This document shows positions 5,223-9,436 of a stretch of DNA of 9,436 nucleotides, in pieces. The notes beneath the pieces were generated by a model. It did no database searches. It was not told the origin of the DNA and saw only the letters and a program-made list of their open reading frames with translations. Numbering within the stretch: position 1 is the first letter of the stretch; each line of letters begins with the position of its first letter. Made by a program: the position numbers and the translations under genes. The stretch is taken from NCBI GenBank assembly GCA_038230695.1, contig JBBRMT010000182.1, forward strand, positions 1 through 9,436, in the 5' to 3' direction. The DNA comes from QHBQ01 sp038230695 (GTDB taxonomy: Bacteria; Chloroflexota; Chloroflexia; QHBQ01).

Positions 5223-8200
5223 ATGAAAACACAGGACGACAAGCGCACAAACGCAAACAACGGCGATAGCGAGCCGATCAGCCCACCCCGACGCGGCAAC
5301 CTGCGGGTACGCAGCGCCGCACCTCTGGAAGTAGAGATGGTTGACGCGCCGGAAGTTGAAGCGCCGCTCGATGTTACCGACGCTAACGATGGTTACCCGG
5401 AGCTTGAAAGCGATGTATACAGCACCGCCAGCGTACCAGCCAGCAATGGACACAGCGAAATCGAGACCGAGCCGCAACCAGACATCAGGCGGCGCATCCA
5501 CATAGGCGCACCGTTGACCGAGTCGGTCAAGGAGCAGTTGAAGGGTGATGCTGCGCCCGAACCGATTGGTGCCACTTCGGTGCTGGATACACCCAGCCCC
5601 AGCGGACGCTCATGGCTAACCCTGGAGAGCGGGCTTTACCTACTCTTCTTTTTCGCTGCAATTGTAACCCGCTTCTGGGCGCTGGGCGATCGCGCCTTGC
5701 ACCACGATGAGAGCCTGCACGCCACCTACTCCTGGTACTTCTTTATCGGCAACGGTTATACCCACGACCCGATGATGCACGGCCCCTTCCAGTTCCACGT
5801 CTGGGGCTTTTTCTACTTCCTGCTGGGCGATAGCGATTTCAGCGTGCGCGTTCCTCCCGCTATCCTGGGTATCATCACGGTAATGTCGCCTTTCTTCCTC
5901 CGCAAGTGGGTGGGGCGCGGCGCGGCGCTGATGATGAGCTTCCTGTTCCTGGTCTCCCCTGGTTTCCTCTACTTCTCCCGCTTCGCCCGCGAGGATGCTT
6001 ATGTGATGGGTGCGGAATCAGTGCTGATTATCGGGTTGATTGGCTTCCTTGCCACCCGCAAGGCCGGTTACTTCTACCTTTTCACGGTGGTACTCTCCAT
6101 CCTATTCGCAATTAAGGAAACCGCCTACATCACCACCTTTATCTTCTTTACCCTGTTCATCCCGCTATTCTTCTGGCAACTGGGCAAACGCTACTTCGGC
6201 CTGCTTGCACTATATGGCGTAGCCGCGCTCGGCTTCTGGACGATGAAGATCGGCAAAACCGCCGAGTTGCCTTCGATGCCCTCCGGCGACAACCCCCAGC
6301 TAGACGTAATATTTAGCTACTTCGGCCAGTTCCTCGGCAACGGCCTGATCCTGATGCAATTGGCTTTGTTCATCATATTCTGCGCCGTGTTCGGCTTCCT
6401 GCTCTACCAGCAGCGTCGCCAGTTGATTGACGATGACGAGTTTGGTCGCAGCTTTATCTCCGGCGCAGCGATTATGCTGGGTGGCGCGATTATTGGCGGG
6501 CTGCTGTTCTGGTTCCTGGTGCCGATGTTCCAGCCTCTCTGGTTCCAGCCTGCGGTTGCCGTAATCGGTGGGGTAATCGGGTTGATAGTGGGTTACGTGG
6601 TGGCAAGCAATCAGCTTGGCAACCTACCGCGCCGCAGCCTGCTGCTGGCCTACCCAGCCGGGTCGCTACCACAGGTGGTGGGGACGCTGCTGGCACGACC
6701 CAACGTGCTGTTCACTGGCGTGGGCGGCTTCCTCGCTATATTCTTTATCTTCTTCACCAGCCTGTTCGAGAACATCCCCAAAGGAATCGGCAGCGGCGCG
6801 GTGGGGGCAATCGGCTACTGGATTTCACAGCAGCCGGTGGCGCGGGGCGGCCAGCCCTGGTTCTACTACCTGCTGCTGGTGCCACTCTACGAGATCATCT
6901 CCGTATTCTTCAGCCTGGCGGCAATCGCCTACTTTGGCGGGCGCGGCTTCAACTGGGCGCTCAACGGCTGGCGGGTGCGTCAGGGTGGACAGGTACGTAG
7001 CGGGCGGCCTGTGCAGGCGATGGGCTTCGTCGCCCTCGGCTTCAACCGCGCTGGCAGTGGCAGTGGCGAGATTGTGCCGAGCAAAGTGGCATTCGGCACG
7101 CTCAAGCCGTTCCTGATCCTGTTCTTCATTTGGTGGTTGCTAATGGCGAACTTCATGTACGGCTGGGCAGGAGAGAAGATGCCCTGGCTGGAGGTTCACG
7201 TTGACCAGCCCGCCGTCTACCTGAGCGGGATATTCCTCGCCGCCCTGTTCAGCAGCATTTACGCCTGGCACCGTAAGCGCCAAGCCGAGGCCGCCACCAG
7301 CGATGCGGAGCAGGCCCTCGTTGCGCCGGAGACGGTATCTACATCGGTGGCAACCCGCCCCAGCAGCAAGGCGGCCAAGGTTGCAGCAGGGGTGCGCCCT
7401 ACATCCAACCCCCGCGATGCGTCTATAGAATGGATGCACCAGATGGCACGGCAGGAGCAGCTTGCCCACCCAGGCGAGATGATGGCCCCGCTACGCGCCT
7501 GGACCGGCCCCGGCTCCTGGTTGCCATTCGTCGCCTTCATTGCCCTATTCGTCATCCTTGCCTTCGCCTATATGTTCAACATGGCGAGCCGCAGCTTCAA
7601 CTTGCAGGTTAACAAGCAGTCTCCAGAGTGGGGGGCTTTGATCTGGTATCCCATCTTCATGCTGCTGCTGTTCGTCGCTTTCGCCTTCTGGCGCGGCCTC
7701 AAGAACGCCGCGCAGGCGCTGCTGGTCAGCCTCTTCGTGATTATGCTGTTCTATCAGTTGCGTACCGGCACCGCGCTGGCCTACCAGAATGGCGATGTTG
7801 CGCCGATGGAGATGGCCGTCTACGTGCAGACCGGCCACGATCTGGTCAAGGCCGTGCAGGATGTGGAGAAGTATCAGATCTACAAGGACGGCAGCCTCGA
7901 TATGCCGGTTATCTACGATAGCGACTTTAGCTGGCCGGGGCAGTGGTATCTACGCAACTTCAGCCAGAAGCGGTTTATGCCCAGCGGCCCGCTGACCGCC
8001 AACGATGTGAAGGATGTGCCGTTCATGTTCCTCGGCATGGCCTATCACGACCCCGGCAATGCGGCCCAGGGGCTTGCCTCAGTTACTGACCAATACGTGG
8101 CCCAGCAGTACGTGCTACGCTGGTGGTTCGATGAGGGGATTTACCGCAACTTCATCCCCAACAATGCGCGAATGCCCGACGGCAGCACGGTGGACATCTC

Positions 8201-8408
8201 CAAGAGCGGCACCGCTTTGCAAAACATCAATGCCGCACTCGGCAGCATCGGCACCCTCAGCCAACCGGATGCCCAGGCACGGCTATGGCGCTACCTCATC
8301 TATCGTGAGCCGTATCCCACTGGCAACTTTGCGGGTAATAGCGTGGACTTCAAGCTCTACGTGCGTAAGGACATCTACCAGGAGTTCGAGAACCTGGCGA
8401 ACAAGTAA
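5223..8408 (+). CDS. Large polytopic membrane protein, TIGR03663/Agl23-like (GT-C glycosyltransferase-like), long form
   Basis: The 1061-residue protein starts with a hydrophilic, probably disordered N-terminus (1-135) rich in Asp, Glu, Pro and Ser. Many membrane helices begin at about residue 138. HHDES (160-164) lies in the first outer loop, where GT39/GT-C enzymes carry their catalytic acidic pair. GYTHDPMMHGPF follows, then SRFAREDAY. QPVARGGQPWFYYLLLVPLYE (Ala at 540) is a signature segment of TIGR03663 proteins. A hydrophilic linker (about 683-755, Ala/Thr/Ser-rich) interrupts the helices, and the last 240 residues include a soluble outer region (LYVRKDIYQEFENLANK at the end). The family is linked to lipid-linked glycan handling or protein glycosylation in the envelope, but its reaction is unproven. 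GGGAG (5207-5211) is a rather distant ribosome site (11 bases). A shorter paralogue follows after 161 bases. Confidence 0.85.
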   Translation: MKTQDDKRTNANNGDSEPISPPRRGNLRVRSAAPLEVEMVDAPEVEAPLDVTDANDGYPELESDVYSTASVPASNGHSEIETEPQPDIRRRIHIGAPLTESVKEQLKGDAAPEPIGATSVLDTPSPSGRSWLTLESGLYLLFFFAAIVTRFWALGDRALHHDESLHATYSWYFFIGNGYTHDPMMHGPFQFHVWGFFYFLLGDSDFSVRVPPAILGIITVMSPFFLRKWVGRGAALMMSFLFLVSPGFLYFSRFAREDAYVMGAESVLIIGLIGFLATRKAGYFYLFTVVLSILFAIKETAYITTFIFFTLFIPLFFWQLGKRYFGLLALYGVAALGFWTMKIGKTAELPSMPSGDNPQLDVIFSYFGQFLGNGLILMQLALFIIFCAVFGFLLYQQRRQLIDDDEFGRSFISGAAIMLGGAIIGGLLFWFLVPMFQPLWFQPAVAVIGGVIGLIVGYVVASNQLGNLPRRSLLLAYPAGSLPQVVGTLLARPNVLFTGVGGFLAIFFIFFTSLFENIPKGIGSGAVGAIGYWISQQPVARGGQPWFYYLLLVPLYEIISVFFSLAAIAYFGGRGFNWALNGWRVRQGGQVRSGRPVQAMGFVALGFNRAGSGSGEIVPSKVAFGTLKPFLILFFIWWLLMANFMYGWAGEKMPWLEVHVDQPAVYLSGIFLAALFSSIYAWHRKRQAEAATSDAEQALVAPETVSTSVATRPSSKAAKVAAGVRPTSNPRDASIEWMHQMARQEQLAHPGEMMAPLRAWTGPGSWLPFVAFIALFVILAFAYMFNMASRSFNLQVNKQSPEWGALIWYPIFMLLLFVAFAFWRGLKNAAQALLVSLFVIMLFYQLRTGTALAYQNGDVAPMEMAVYVQTGHDLVKAVQDVEKYQIYKDGSLDMPVIYDSDFSWPGQWYLRNFSQKRFMPSGPLTANDVKDVPFMFLGMAYHDPGNAAQGLASVTDQYVAQQYVLRWWFDEGIYRNFIPNNARMPDGSTVDISKSGTALQNINAALGSIGTLSQPDAQARLWRYLIYREPYPTGNFAGNSVDFKLYVRKDIYQEFENLANK

Positions 8409-8463
8409 GCACTGAGGATTGAGTTATGATGGGGGGTAGGGAGGGTGCGTGAAGCGCGACTCG

Positions 8464-8497
8464 GACCCACCCCCGGCCCCTCTCGGTGGGAGGGGAG
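8464..8497. repeat. C-rich hairpin repeat, copy 3
   Basis: It starts GACCCACCCCC like copy 1 and closes with CCCCTCTC (8477-8484) pairing with GGGAGGGG (8488-8495), one wobble, loop GGT. It is the same length as copy 1 (34 bases) and in the same orientation, with five differences, three of them in the loop. It lies between the two Agl23-like genes. Confidence 0.75.
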
Positions 8498-8516
8498 AAC
8501 ATCGCCCCAGCCTTAT

Positions 8517-8551
8517 AATCTGCAATTTGCAATCTACAATCTGCAATCAGA
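8517..8551. repeat. Degenerate heptamer array upstream of the second Agl23-like gene
   Basis: Five adjoining seven-base units: AATCTGC, AATTTGC, AATCTAC, AATCTGC, AATCAGA. The array ends directly before AATGAAGGAG, which carries the ribosome-binding site. A perfect -10-like TATAAT (8514-8519) overlaps the first unit, but no -35 is visible at the right distance. The unit differs in sequence from the arrays at 4177-4268 but has the same period and similar copy number. Confidence 0.65.
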
Positions 8552-8569
8552 ATGAAGGAGAACCGAGCT

Positions 8570-9436
8570 TTGGATATTACTGCCCCTCGCCCCAGCGCCC
8601 CTCAGACGAGAAGCGGCCTACTCGATCGCGCCGTCAACCTGGCAACCGTCAACTGGGAGGTGGTCTACTTTGTGGGCCTCATGGTGGTGGTGTTGCTCAC
8701 CCGCCTGCTGCTGCTCGACCAGGGCGCGTTGCACCACGACGAGTCGATCCACGGCTACTACTCGTACAAGCTATTTACCGGCGGCTACGTCTATCATTAC
8801 GACCCCACCTATCACGGACCATTCCTCTACCACTTTGTCGCGCTCATATTCTTCTTCTTTGGCGCTTCAGATTACACCGTGCGACTGGGGCCAGCCATCT
8901 TCGGCATCATTCTGGTCGGGCTGATGTGGGCGTTCCGCCCCTTCATCGGGCGTTGGGGCGCGTTGACCGCTGCCACCTTCATCACCTTCGCCCCCGACAT
9001 TATGTACTATTCGCGTCACCTGCGCCACGACATCTTCAGCACGGTCGGCACTATCCTGTTGCTGCTAGGCATCCTCGGCTTCATTCGCACCCACAAAGCC
9101 AAGTATATGTATATAGCGGCGCTGGGGGTGGGCCTGGGCGTAACCAACCATGAGCTAATCTACCTCAACGGCGTGATCTTCGTCAGCTTCCTGGTGTTCG
9201 CCTTCCTCTACGAGCAGTTCATCAATACCGGCAAACCGATCGAGCAACGTCCACTGCTGCTAGCCTTCAAAGCTCTGATCGCCCAGCCGGTTGCAATTGG
9301 CTTCGCCCTGCTGATCATGTTCGGCTTCATTGTGCTGTTCTACAGCAGTTTTCTCACCAACATGAGCGCGGTCGGCGATTTCGTCATGGGTATCACCTAC
9401 TGGGGTTCGCAACAGGCAGTCGCTCGTGGCGACCAA
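8570..9436 (+). CDS. Second TIGR03663/Agl23-like membrane protein, short form (3' end outside window)
   Basis: The frame is open from TTG 8570 to the window edge (289 codons) with no stop. AAGGAG (8555-8560) lies nine bases before TTG. An in-frame ATG at 8552 would add six residues (MKENRA) but would overlap that ribosome site and has none of its own. The protein parallels its upstream neighbour: a helix at about 28-48, ALHHDESIHGYYSYKLFTGG (His55 to Ser59), DPTYHGPFLYHF, SRHLRHDIF, VTNHE, and finally SQQAVARGDQ (Ala285), the same signature segment. It lacks the long acidic N-terminus. It also has about 230 residues between HHDES and the ARG motif, against 380 in the neighbour. Family and envelope role are as for the neighbour; the two probably form an operon or a linked pair. 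The C-terminal part is unseen. Confidence 0.82.
   Translation, partial: MDITAPRPSAPQTRSGLLDRAVNLATVNWEVVYFVGLMVVVLLTRLLLLDQGALHHDESIHGYYSYKLFTGGYVYHYDPTYHGPFLYHFVALIFFFFGASDYTVRLGPAIFGIILVGLMWAFRPFIGRWGALTAATFITFAPDIMYYSRHLRHDIFSTVGTILLLLGILGFIRTHKAKYMYIAALGVGLGVTNHELIYLNGVIFVSFLVFAFLYEQFINTGKPIEQRPLLLAFKALIAQPVAIGFALLIMFGFIVLFYSSFLTNMSAVGDFVMGITYWGSQQAVARGDQ

Noticed and set aside
4913..5299. Minus-strand open frame of 128 codons in the divergent intergenic region
   Set aside because: It runs through the promoter of the Agl23-like gene and into its coding region; there is no domain and no supporting context.
8449..9153. Plus-strand frame of 234 codons overlapping the second Agl23-like gene
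   Set aside because: It begins before repeat copy 3 and runs through it and the heptamer array, is very Arg/Pro/His-rich, and is out of frame with the convincing TIGR03663-like reading.

Overview
The window looks like bacterial chromosome from a GC-rich member of the Chloroflexota. The best taxonomic evidence is two tandem genes of the TIGR03663/Agl23-like membrane protein family, which is known mainly from Chloroflexota and haloarchaea. Clear -35/-10 promoters, Shine-Dalgarno sites, a lipobox and an ECF sigma factor rule out an archaeon. The phylum call is inference, because no search could be run. I see no phage, transposase, CRISPR array, rRNA or tRNA.

Layout, left to right. (1) The 3' end of a zinc-dependent alcohol dehydrogenase, closed by a small intrinsic terminator (280-306). 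(2) A molybdopterin (sulfite-oxidase-type) oxidoreductase at 367-1419, driven by an extended -10 promoter and lacking any export signal. (3) A metal-uptake pair: a lipoprotein Zn/Mn-type solute-binding protein (1605-2591) and its ATPase (2667-3644). They lie behind a consensus promoter and a near-perfect Fur-family 7-1-7 box (1528-1542). No permease gene follows. (4) On the minus strand, an ECF sigma factor (4260-4862, TTG start) followed by a single-TM putative anti-sigma factor (3686-4159). (5) A 360-bp divergent intergenic region. (6) On the plus strand, a 1061-residue Agl23-like polytopic protein (5223-8408), then a second shorter paralogue (8570 to the window edge, TTG start).

The non-coding DNA is unusually patterned. 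Three copies of a C-rich hairpin repeat sit at 2610-2643, 3602-3641 and 8464-8497, each at a gene boundary; the middle copy encodes the last residues of the metal ABC ATPase. Three short arrays of degenerate heptamers (4177-4211, 4229-4268, 8517-8551) occupy the sigma/anti-sigma gap and the leader of the second Agl23-like gene. The first two arrays are inverted relative to each other, and one supplies the sigma factor's stop codon.

How the genes work together (inference): the metal pair is probably derepressed when its metal is scarce through a Fur/Zur/Mur-type regulator, and must borrow a permease from elsewhere if it is functional. The sigma/anti-sigma pair is an envelope-signal switch transcribed divergently from an envelope glycan gene cluster, so that cluster is a plausible but unproven target. 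I found no convincing wholly new system. The most noteworthy items are the metal operator, the permease-less transporter with repeats at its gene edges, the heptamer arrays and the unequal Agl23-like pair.
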